This document shows, in pieces, positions 1-6,879 of a DNA stretch of 25,931 bases. Position numbers and translations under genes: made by a program. The stretch's first letter is position 1. Each line of letters opens with the position of its first letter. Below the pieces are notes generated by a model. That model had not been told where the DNA came from. It did no database searches and saw nothing but the letters and a program-made list of their open reading frames with translations. Source of the stretch: a virus. The stretch covers positions 1 through 25,931 of IMG/VR virus record IMGVR_UViG_3300028581_000214; one strand, 5' to 3'.

Positions 1-2406
1 GTGCGCTGGGCGGTCGAGGGTGGCCGGCGTGCGATCTTCGCCGCCTTCGGACTCGGCAAGACCCGCATGGCGCTCGAGACCGTGCGTCTCACCCTCGCCA
101 AGTCGGGCGGGCGGCGCGCCCTCATCATCTGCCCGCTCGGCGTGCGTCAGGAGTTCCGGCTCGACGGCGCCGCCATCGGCATCCATGTCACCTTCGTGCG
201 ACGCACCGAGGAGATTCCGACCGACGGCTCCGACCACGGCCTGATCTACCTGACCAACTACGAGAGCATCCGAGACGGACGCCTCGACCCGGACCTGTTC
301 GACGTCGTGTCGCTTGACGAGGCGGCGGTGCTGCGCTCGTTCGGCTCGAAGACCTACATCGAGTTCTTGTCGATGTTCGGCCGGACGCCTCACAAGTTCG
401 TGGCGACCGCCACGCCATCGCCGAACCGGTACAAGGAGCTGATCCACTACGCAGGCTTCCTCGGCATCATGGACACCGGATCGGCGCTGACTCGCTTCTT
501 CCAGCGTGACAGCACGCAAGCGAACAACCTGACGATCTACCCGCACAAGGAGCGAGAGTTCCACCTGTGGCTGGCATCGTGGGCCGTGTTCGTCCAGATG
601 CCGTCAGACCTCGGCTTCCCCGACGACGGCTACGTGATGCCGCCCATCGAGATCGTCTGGCACGAACTGCCGACCAACCACCTCGCCAACATCGCCGTCG
701 ACAAGATGACGAACCAGTCGATGATGTTCCGAGACGGTGCGCTCGGCGTCACGGGTGCATCGGCGGAGAAGCGGACCTCGCTGCCCGCCCGCATCGAGCG
801 CATGGCCGAGATCGTTGCAGCGTCGCCGGATGATCACTTCGTACTCTGGCACGACCTCGAGGACGAACGCCACGCCATCAAGCGAGCGCTGCCCGACGCC
901 GTCGAAATCTACGGAGCGCTGGACATCGACGAGCGCGAAGAGCGGATCATCGCTTTCAGCGAGGGCCGGGCCCGTCTGCTGGCGACGAAGCCGATCTTGT
1001 CGGGTTCCGGGTGCAACTTCCAGAAGCATTGCCACCGGGCGATCTACGTCGGCGTCGGCTTCAAGTTCGCCGACTTCATCCAGTCGCTTCACCGCATCCA
1101 GCGCTTTGGCCAGACCGTGCCGGTGCGTGTCGACATCATCTACACCGAGGCAGAGCGCTCGGTCAAGGCAACCCTCCTTCGCAAGTGGGAGCAACACAAG
1201 GAGCTGACCTCAGCTATGTCACAGATCATCCGAGACTACGGCCTCGCGCACATCCGCCCCGAGGACATCGGCGGACTGACCGACGGCATCGAGCGGGTCA
1301 CCGTGTCGGGCGAGTCGTGGTCGATGGTCAACAACGACACCGTGCTCGAGTGCGCCACCATCGCCGGCAACTCGGTCGACCTGATCGTCACCTCGATCCC
1401 GTTCGGCAACCAATACGGCTACGTCAACTCGACCGCCGACTTCGGCCATACCGACGACAACGGGCACTTCTGGGAACAGATGGACTACCTGACGCCGAAC
1501 CTTCGCCGCATCCTCGCCCCTGGCCGCATCTACGCCTGCCACGTGAAGGATCGCATCCTGTTCGGCAACGTCACCGGCGAGGGTGCGCCGACCGTCGCCC
1601 CGTTCCACGCCGAAGCGATCATGCACGGCATCAAGCATGGCTTCAACTTCATGGGCATGATCACCGTCGTTACCGACGTCGTTCGCGAGAACAACCAGAC
1701 GTACCGGCTGTCGTGGTCCGAACACGCCAAGGACGCGACGAAGATGGGCGTCGGCTGCCCGGAGTACGTGTTGCTGTTCCGCAAGCCGCAGACCGACAAG
1801 TCGAGGGGCTACGCCGATACCCCGGTCGTGCATCCGAAGGATGAGTATTCGATCGCCCGCTGGCAGGTCGACGCTCACGCTTTCTGGGCGTGCTCGGGGG
1901 ATCGTCTGCTGTCCGTCGACGAGATGACAGCCATGCCGACGGCGGCACGGATGCGGGCTTTCCAGGAGTGGACCCGCACCGAGGTCTACGACTATCGCGC
2001 CCACGTCGAGCTCGGCGAGGCGCTGGACGCCAACGGCGGCGCCCTGTCCAAGGAGTTCATGATGCTCGCCCCGGCGTCGAAACATCCAGCCGTGTGGACC
2101 GACATCAACCGCATGATCACGCTCAATAGCGAGCAGCGCCGCCGTGACGTCGAGATGCACGTCTGCCCGTTGCAGATCGAGATCGTCGACCGGCTGATTG
2201 AGCAGTACTCCATGAAGGGCGAGCTCGTGCTCGACCCGTTCGCCGGCATCGGCACCGTGCCCTCGAGGGCGATTGCGCTGGGCCGTCGTGGCGCTGGCGT
2301 GGAACTGAACGAGCAGTACTACCGGGACGCCATCGGCTACTGCGAGCGGGCCGAGGCGAAAGCGTCGGTGCCGTCACTGTTCGACCTGCTGGACACCCCA
2401 GCGTGA
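1..2406 (+). CDS. SNF2-type helicase fused to a beta-class DNA methyltransferase (5' truncated)
   Basis: The frame is open from base 1 for 801 codons. The Walker A motif (GLGKT, residues 17-21) lies too near the N-terminus for a complete helicase, so the true start is upstream of the window. Superfamily 2 signs: Walker B-like DEAA at 106-109, TATP (motif III) near 136, and a motif VI-like HRIQRFGQ at 364-371. The second half is a DNA methyltransferase: the catalytic motif IV position reads TSIPF (464-468) and the SAM-binding motif I reads DPFAGIGT (745-752), followed by VELN (767-770). Motif IV before motif I is the order of the beta class of N6-adenine/N4-cytosine enzymes. SIPF departs from the usual (D/N/S)PP(Y/F). 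It probably modifies phage DNA, with the motor moving along or remodelling DNA, possibly to resist host restriction. Domain calls are firm; substrate and target are inference. Confidence 0.85.
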   Translation: MRWAVEGGRRAIFAAFGLGKTRMALETVRLTLAKSGGRRALIICPLGVRQEFRLDGAAIGIHVTFVRRTEEIPTDGSDHGLIYLTNYESIRDGRLDPDLFDVVSLDEAAVLRSFGSKTYIEFLSMFGRTPHKFVATATPSPNRYKELIHYAGFLGIMDTGSALTRFFQRDSTQANNLTIYPHKEREFHLWLASWAVFVQMPSDLGFPDDGYVMPPIEIVWHELPTNHLANIAVDKMTNQSMMFRDGALGVTGASAEKRTSLPARIERMAEIVAASPDDHFVLWHDLEDERHAIKRALPDAVEIYGALDIDEREERIIAFSEGRARLLATKPILSGSGCNFQKHCHRAIYVGVGFKFADFIQSLHRIQRFGQTVPVRVDIIYTEAERSVKATLLRKWEQHKELTSAMSQIIRDYGLAHIRPEDIGGLTDGIERVTVSGESWSMVNNDTVLECATIAGNSVDLIVTSIPFGNQYGYVNSTADFGHTDDNGHFWEQMDYLTPNLRRILAPGRIYACHVKDRILFGNVTGEGAPTVAPFHAEAIMHGIKHGFNFMGMITVVTDVVRENNQTYRLSWSEHAKDATKMGVGCPEYVLLFRKPQTDKSRGYADTPVVHPKDEYSIARWQVDAHAFWACSGDRLLSVDEMTAMPTAARMRAFQEWTRTEVYDYRAHVELGEALDANGGALSKEFMMLAPASKHPAVWTDINRMITLNSEQRRRDVEMHVCPLQIEIVDRLIEQYSMKGELVLDPFAGIGTVPSRAIALGRRGAGVELNEQYYRDAIGYCERAEAKASVPSLFDLLDTPA

Positions 2407-2555
2407 CCCCCACCCTCTACCGCTGCCGCACCTGTGGCAGCGAGTGGACGACATCCGTGCCGGCGGTCATCACCTGCCCGCACGGCGAGCACAGCGGCCG
2501 ACGGCCGACGGTGATGGACAAGATCGACGAGACAGAGACAGGGGACAACCAATGA
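2403..2555 (+). CDS. Mini zinc-ribbon protein, 50 aa
   Basis: A GTG start overlaps the TGA of the helicase-methyltransferase gene (GTGA), and the frame stays open to TGA at 2553-2555, which overlaps the ATG of the next gene. The product has a CxxC knuckle (C8, C11) and a second CxH/CxxxxH cluster (C25, H27, H30), enough ligands for one zinc ribbon. The tail is polar and acidic. Tight overlap on both sides argues for a real coupled gene. Small zinc ribbons like this may bind nucleic acid or partner proteins, but no function can be assigned. The last codons also carry the GACAGGGGAC start-associated sequence of the next gene. Confidence 0.6.
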   Translation: MTPTLYRCRTCGSEWTTSVPAVITCPHGEHSGRRPTVMDKIDETETGDNQ

Positions 2556-3274
2556 CCAACATCCAACATCCACTCCGGCTGGCAGTCGGATCACACCAGG
2601 CAGGCTCGGGCCAGGGCTGCGCCATGAACGTCGTGTCGTGGGAGTCCGGCGACACCACCATCACCGACATGCCCGCCTGCGCCGATCGGGTGCTCGCCCG
2701 CATCGCGCAGCGGGTCAACGACATGATCTGCACGCACCGTGACGGCGATCTGTTGTGCCCGTCGTGCTCGGTGCTGGTGCTCGACCTCGCCCATCGCACG
2801 GTCGGCACCGGCACGGTCGCCCTGACCGAGATGGAGCTTCGTCGGGTGTGGGTGCGGATCGCCGCCGACCAGGCCCGCCAGGTGGCGCACCTGAACCCCG
2901 ACCCTCGGGTGATGGCAGCGATCAAGGCGGCTGAGGGTTGGTGCGACGGCACGGTGACGGCTGAGCAGTGCCGTCAGGCCGCCTACGCCGCCTACAACGC
3001 CGCCAACGCCGCCAACGCCAACGCCGCCTACAACGCCGCCAACGCCGCCTACGCCGCCTGCGCCGCCAACGCCTGCGCCGCCAACGCCAACGCCGCCTAC
3101 GCCAACGCCGCCTGCGTCGACGCCGCCAACGCCGACGCCGACGATCAGCTGAAGCTCGCCCACCGGGCCATCGACGTGTTCGAGCAGCACACCGGCTTCA
3201 AGGCGGGCAGGCCGGACCCGGTCGTCGTCACCCGTGCGGTTGAGCAGATGGCGCAGGTGAGCTACCCGACTTGA
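2552..3274 (+). CDS. Conserved phage protein with Ala/Asn/Tyr triplet-repeat tract
   Basis: The chosen start is the ATG in the ATGA overlap with the zinc-ribbon gene, preceded by GACAGGGGAC 5 bases upstream; the frame is open further upstream but lacks a better start. The 240 aa product has three parts. Residues 1-140 form a globular region with Cys residues (CTH..., LLCPSCS) and the pattern GSH...GCAMN...S that resembles an actinophage hypothetical family I recognise but cannot name. Residues 143-196 are almost only Ala with Asn, Tyr, Cys or Asp at every second or third position. Residues 197-240 form a polar, helical-looking tail. Function unknown. The repeat tract is encoded by GCCGCC plus AAC/TAC/TGC units, so it may expand and contract by slippage. 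Confidence 0.75.
   Translation: MTNIQHPLRLAVGSHQAGSGQGCAMNVVSWESGDTTITDMPACADRVLARIAQRVNDMICTHRDGDLLCPSCSVLVLDLAHRTVGTGTVALTEMELRRVWVRIAADQARQVAHLNPDPRVMAAIKAAEGWCDGTVTAEQCRQAAYAAYNAANAANANAAYNAANAAYAACAANACAANANAAYANAACVDAANADADDQLKLAHRAIDVFEQHTGFKAGRPDPVVVTRAVEQMAQVSYPT
2978..3141 (+). repeat. In-frame GCC-GCC-(A/T)AC codon repeat tract
   Basis: About 54 codons are dominated by GCC, with AAC, TAC, TGC or GAC interspersed, giving hexamer and nonamer DNA repeats. The third-position residues vary while the Ala codon is always GCC, as expected for replication-slippage expansion followed by point change at the first base (A/T) and second base of the variable codon. Confidence 0.85.
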
Positions 3275-3352
3275 TCATGGTTGAACTGCTCGCCAACGCG
3301 TGCACCCGGCACCGCAAGCAATGAACCAGATCAACGAGACAGGGGAAGTGCA

Positions 3353-4912
3353 ATGACCGACCTATTCACCCTCGCCACGGCGACCGCTGCGCCTGACGAC
3401 TTCCCACGGGACCGCTACGGCCGACCGATGATCGTGCCCGCCGACGGTGGCAAGCCTGTGCCCTACGGCCGCCCGTCGAGCTTCGGCAAGAAGCTGGAGG
3501 ACACCTACGGCCTCGAGCAGTGGCAGCGCAGGATGGTGACGGTCGGGCTCGCCCGCACGCCGTCGCTGGTGGCCCGTGCCGCCACCATCCCCGGTGACCC
3601 GAAGGCGTGGACGAAGGCCCATAAGGCCGACCTCAACGCCATCGCCGACGAGGCACTGATCGCCGCCAAGGCCAACCAGGCCGCCGACATCGGCACGTCG
3701 CTGCACCGGATGACGGAACTAGCCGACCTCGGCGACGACGTCAGCCACCTGCCCGAGCCGTTCGCCGCCGACGTCGCTGCCTACCGGGCGGGCATGGCGG
3801 CGCACGGCTTCACCATCGACCCGGCCCACATCGAGTGTCGCATGGTGTGTGACGAGCTGCGCCTCGCCGGGACCACCGACCGCATCCCCTACGTCAACGG
3901 CATCGGTCGGCATCGCATCCTCGACCTGAAGACCGGCGAGTCCATCGAGCTCGCTGCGCTCGGCTACGCTGTGCAACTGGCGGTCTATGCCCACAGCGTG
4001 CTCTACGACGTCGCCACCGGTGAGCGCACGCCGATCGACCTCGACCTGTCGACGGCGCTGATCGTGCACCTGCCGGCGGGCAAGGCGACCTTCACGCTGT
4101 ACGAGGTCGACGTCGCCGCCGGGTGGGAGGCCGCCCTGGTCTGCGCCGAGATCGACCGGTGGCGCAAGCGCAAGAACCTGCTCGTGGCCGTGCCCGAGGT
4201 CAAGGCCACGACCGTCGAAGCGGTCAACGTCCCCGACACCTGGGACAACCTCCTCCGGCGCTGCCGCAAGGTGGCCGAAATGTCGCCTGCCGGTGCCGAG
4301 TGGCTCAAGGCCGAGCTCGTCAAGCGTTCGCTCAACGTGCGCCATGCAACGGTTGCCGAGTTTCCGTTGATCGTCGAGGTGCTAGAGCAGGCCGAGACGT
4401 ACGTGTCGGCCCCGTTCGACCCGCTGCCGGTGCCGCCGGTGGAGCGCAGCGCCGAGGCGTCGGACCCGGTGCCGACGCTCGACGTCGCGCCGGACGAGGG
4501 TCCGACGGTCGACGACGACGACGACACCTTCGCCGAGATGCGGGCCGCCTACGGTGCGCTCGACGCCGCCGGCAAGGCATGGGTCGGCAACATCGTCACC
4601 GAGTCGATCCAGGCCGGGCGGTCGTTGCACATGGTCGACGCTCGGACGCTGCGCCGGGTGCGCACGACGCTTGGGCTGGCGTTGCTGGCCGCCGACGGCA
4701 CCGAGGACGACGGCGCACTGCGCGCCCTCGTCCACCTCGCCACCGGGGTCGACGCCGCGCTGTTCCCGTCGGTGCCGCTCGGCGCCGCTGTGTCGATCAT
4801 GTCGGCCGCCGAGGCTGACGTGTTCGTCGGTGCGGTGCGGCTGTTCTTGGCGGGCATGCTCGCTGCGTCGGTCGACGACGACGGGCACGTGCGGCTGGGG
4901 GTGGCGGCGTGA
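3353..4912 (+). CDS. RecB/Cas4-like PD-(D/E)XK exonuclease
   Basis: The start chosen is ATG 3353, 5 bases after GACAGGGGAA; upstream in-frame TTG 3281 is less likely. Product 519 aa. Nuclease motifs run in order: GTSLH (114-118, the His of RecB-type nucleases), GTTDR with D176, LDLKTG with D191 and K193 (the D...(D/E)xK metal site), and YAVQLAVYA near 207 (the downstream Q/Y motif). This is the PD-(D/E)XK fold of phage exonucleases annotated as Cas4/RecB-like. No four-Cys iron-sulphur cluster of true Cas4 is visible. Residues from about 345 are a long C-terminal extension with an Asp-rich linker and an Ala/Leu-rich helical part of unknown role. An SSB-like gene lies just downstream, so recombination or end-processing during phage replication is likely. 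Confidence 0.8.
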   Translation: MTDLFTLATATAAPDDFPRDRYGRPMIVPADGGKPVPYGRPSSFGKKLEDTYGLEQWQRRMVTVGLARTPSLVARAATIPGDPKAWTKAHKADLNAIADEALIAAKANQAADIGTSLHRMTELADLGDDVSHLPEPFAADVAAYRAGMAAHGFTIDPAHIECRMVCDELRLAGTTDRIPYVNGIGRHRILDLKTGESIELAALGYAVQLAVYAHSVLYDVATGERTPIDLDLSTALIVHLPAGKATFTLYEVDVAAGWEAALVCAEIDRWRKRKNLLVAVPEVKATTVEAVNVPDTWDNLLRRCRKVAEMSPAGAEWLKAELVKRSLNVRHATVAEFPLIVEVLEQAETYVSAPFDPLPVPPVERSAEASDPVPTLDVAPDEGPTVDDDDDTFAEMRAAYGALDAAGKAWVGNIVTESIQAGRSLHMVDARTLRRVRTTLGLALLAADGTEDDGALRALVHLATGVDAALFPSVPLGAAVSIMSAAEADVFVGAVRLFLAGMLAASVDDDGHVRLGVAA

Positions 4913-5025
4913 GGGACGAGATCGAGCAGCTGCGCACCGAGGTCGCATGGCAGCGGCAGCGGCGCACGCTCGGCATTACACACAAGGCATTGGACGCCTA
5001 CGAGGAGGCCCGTCATGGACGGTGA
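4909..5025 (+). CDS. Small charged helical protein, 38 aa
   Basis: A GTG start overlaps the stop of the exonuclease gene (GTGA), and the frame runs 38 codons to TGA at 5023-5025, overlapping the next gene by 11 bases. The sequence is rich in Glu, Arg and Gln with heptad-like hydrophobics and should form one helix or short coiled coil. Its distal end carries the GAGGAGG ribosome-binding site of the next gene. It may be a functional mini-protein or simply a coupling ORF; nothing assigns a function. Confidence 0.4.
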   Translation: MRDEIEQLRTEVAWQRQRRTLGITHKALDAYEEARHGR

Positions 5026-5296
5026 CCGCTACGCCGTCGTCAGCCACGGCCGCTGGCTCGACGACGATGAGCCACGGGCGACGGTGATCCGCTCCCGTGA
5101 CGGCTGGACGTGGCACGACATGTGCACGACCGACCCGGACTCGGCCGACGAGATCGCCGAGGCGCTGACCGTGGTGGAGGAACTGCGGGCCGAGCGGGTG
5201 GCGGCCGAGGTTGCGGCGCTGGTGGCACAGATGTCCCGCAGCGATGCGGGCGAAGCAAGCAAGACCAACCATACAAACAAGAAAGCAGGGGACTGA
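5015..5296 (+). CDS. Hypothetical protein, 93 aa
   Basis: ATG 5015 follows a strong GAGGAGG at 5001-5007. The N-terminal half (residues 1-45) looks like a small beta fold with the pattern RYAVVSHGRW...VIRSRDGWTWHDM. The C-terminal half is a helix rich in Glu/Ala/Arg (EIAEALTVVEELRAERVAAEVAALVAQM). The gene ends in a TGATG overlap with the SSB-like gene, so the two are co-translated. I do not recognise the family. Its place between exonuclease and SSB suggests a role in replication or recombination, by context only. Confidence 0.65.
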   Translation: MDGDRYAVVSHGRWLDDDEPRATVIRSRDGWTWHDMCTTDPDSADEIAEALTVVEELRAERVAAEVAALVAQMSRSDAGEASKTNHTNKKAGD

Positions 5297-5739
5297 TGTC
5301 CGATCCATTCAGCAACAACTCCGACCCGTTCATGGACGGCGGCGGCTCATCGAACCCGTCGGTGTCGTTCCCCGACATCGGCGCCAGTGTCACCGGCGTC
5401 GTCACCAAGGTCGACCAGCGCGACGACACCAAGCCGGACGGCACGGTCAAGACGTGGCCGGACGGCAAGCCGATGGCGGTGTTCATCTTCACGCTCGACA
5501 CCGACGACGGGCCGCAGAGCCTCTGGGTGCGCGGCAACATGGTCACGGCGGTGCGTGAGGCCAGCCGTGCGGCGGGCCTGACGACGGTGATCGGCTCGCA
5601 GTTGACGGTCCAGCACCACGCCCTCGGCGAGGAGCGCAAGGGCTTCGCCAGGGCGAAGTTGTTCCGAGCGAAGTTCGAGCCGGCGGCGAAGGTGGCGGTG
5701 GCCGCTTCGGCTGCTTCGGCGGTCGAGGAGCCGTGGTGA
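5296..5739 (+). CDS. OB-fold, SSB-like DNA-binding protein
   Basis: ATG 5296 overlaps the previous TGA and has CAGGGGAC at 5286-5293. The 147 aa product begins with a low-complexity DPF...DPF tail, then a beta-rich core: GVVTKVDQRDD, KTWPDGKPMAVFIFTLDT and SLWVRGNMVTAV, followed by AKLFRAKFEP. This layout matches small phage proteins usually annotated as SSB-like. Having the acidic DPF tip at the N-terminus instead of the C-terminus is typical of this phage group as I recall it. Inferred role: coat single-stranded DNA during replication or recombination with the adjacent nuclease and the prim-pol. Classical SSB identity is not proven. Confidence 0.5.
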   Translation: MSDPFSNNSDPFMDGGGSSNPSVSFPDIGASVTGVVTKVDQRDDTKPDGTVKTWPDGKPMAVFIFTLDTDDGPQSLWVRGNMVTAVREASRAAGLTTVIGSQLTVQHHALGEERKGFARAKLFRAKFEPAAKVAVAASAASAVEEPW

Positions 5740-5751
5740 CCTGACCAGGTT

Positions 5752-5784
5752 GGCCGTCTCGGGGGGTGCAACCCCGAGACGGCC
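5752..5784 (+). terminator. Perfect 13-bp hairpin after the SSB-like gene
   Basis: GGCCGTCTCGGGG (5752-5764) pairs perfectly with CCCCGAGACGGCC (5772-5784) across a 7-base loop. It sits 12 bases after the SSB-like stop codon, in a 102-base gap. There is no T-tract after the stem, so it is either an actinobacterial-style U-less terminator or an mRNA-stabilising/processing hairpin separating the nuclease/SSB operon from the replication pair. Confidence 0.65.
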
Positions 5785-5841
5785 GTGGTGCCCTGCCTGA
5801 AGCGAACGAACGAAAGGCGTGACCAGCGTGTCACAGACCGA

Positions 5842-6879
5842 ATGACCGACCCGACTCTCACCGCCGACTGGCTGCGCTACGTCTACGCCCGGGCCATCGG
5901 CGTAGGCATCCCCGGCGTGGCGGTGTTGTCGACGCCGACCATCCACGAGGGGCGCAAGGCGTGGAAGTCGAAGTGCTTCCAGCTCGACGAGCTCGACGAG
6001 GCCGGGCGCGCTGCGTCGGGTGCGTCCGAGGCCGGGCTGAACATCTACTACCGGGTGCACCTGCTCGGGGCGCCGGTGTCGCCGTTCAAGCGTGGCGGTG
6101 GTGCGTCGACCCGCTGGGTCACCCACATCACCAGCGACGTCGACATCGCCGGGCCGGGGCACAAGCCGCCGGCGGGCAAGCACCTGCCGACGCTGGAGCA
6201 GGCCGTCGACCTCATCGACGCCACGCTGGCGCCGTCGGCCATCGTCGCCAGTGGCGGCGGGCTGTACCCGGTCTGGCGGCTGGCTGAGCCGTTCTTGATC
6301 ACCGGGCCCGACGACACCGAGCGGTTTCGTCAGATCGGCCGACGGCTCGACGCTGCGCTCGGCTCGCACGGCTACCACGTCGACGCCACGGCGCTTGACC
6401 TCGCCCGGGTGATTCGCCCGCCCGGCGTCGACAACCGCAAGCCGGGGCGGGACGTGCGCAGCGTGACCGTGCTACGGCACTGGTCCGACGGTGCGGGCGA
6501 CGTGACGCTCGGCGAGCTTGAGGAGCGCCTGCCGGTCGTCGAGCCGAAGCGCATCCGTCGCCTCGCCCCGCTCAGCACCACCGGTGACGCCCCGTGGGAG
6601 ATATTCGCCAACAAGCACAGCGTCACCGACGTGCTCGACGCCGACCCAACCCACCAGTGGGAGGACGTCGGCACCCGTGGCGGGATGCCCGCATGGCGTT
6701 ACGTCGGGTCGTCGTCGGACTACTCGATAAAGCAGTCCGACACCGGCGCCGTGATCGTCTGGTCCGGCACCATCGCCGACGAGCTCGGCATCGAACCGGG
6801 CGACGGCGTCGACCTGTGGCGCCTAGCGTGCACGTTCGCCGGCATCGACCCGACCCAAGCAGCGAAGGGGGCAGTGTGA
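5842..6879 (+). CDS. Primase-polymerase (AEP prim-pol superfamily)
   Basis: ATG 5842 is the best start: upstream in-frame GTG 5785 directly abuts the hairpin. Product 345 aa. Archaeo-eukaryotic primase motifs: SDVD with D99 and D101 (metal-binding DxD), SGGGLYPVW (137-145, the nucleotide-binding motif, with Tyr where many enzymes have His), and ATALDLARVIRPPGVDNRKPG near 180-200 (the third Asp and the RxPGxxN signature of phage/plasmid prim-pols). The C-terminal 130 residues are a separate domain. It probably lays down primers and may also extend them; it overlaps the helicase gene (GTGTGA) and the two likely form a minimal replisome. Confidence 0.8.
   Translation: MTDPTLTADWLRYVYARAIGVGIPGVAVLSTPTIHEGRKAWKSKCFQLDELDEAGRAASGASEAGLNIYYRVHLLGAPVSPFKRGGGASTRWVTHITSDVDIAGPGHKPPAGKHLPTLEQAVDLIDATLAPSAIVASGGGLYPVWRLAEPFLITGPDDTERFRQIGRRLDAALGSHGYHVDATALDLARVIRPPGVDNRKPGRDVRSVTVLRHWSDGAGDVTLGELEERLPVVEPKRIRRLAPLSTTGDAPWEIFANKHSVTDVLDADPTHQWEDVGTRGGMPAWRYVGSSSDYSIKQSDTGAVIVWSGTIADELGIEPGDGVDLWRLACTFAGIDPTQAAKGAV

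Noticed and set aside
2978-3141. CRISPR-like short repeats
   Set aside because: Units are in-frame codon repeats with no spacer/repeat alternation; this is a protein low-complexity tract.
3277-3356. Two tiny ORFs (15 and 11 codons) between the repeat protein and the exonuclease
   Set aside because: Neither has a Shine-Dalgarno sequence; overlaps with ATGA may be chance. The shared GACAGGGGA element explains the conserved bases better.
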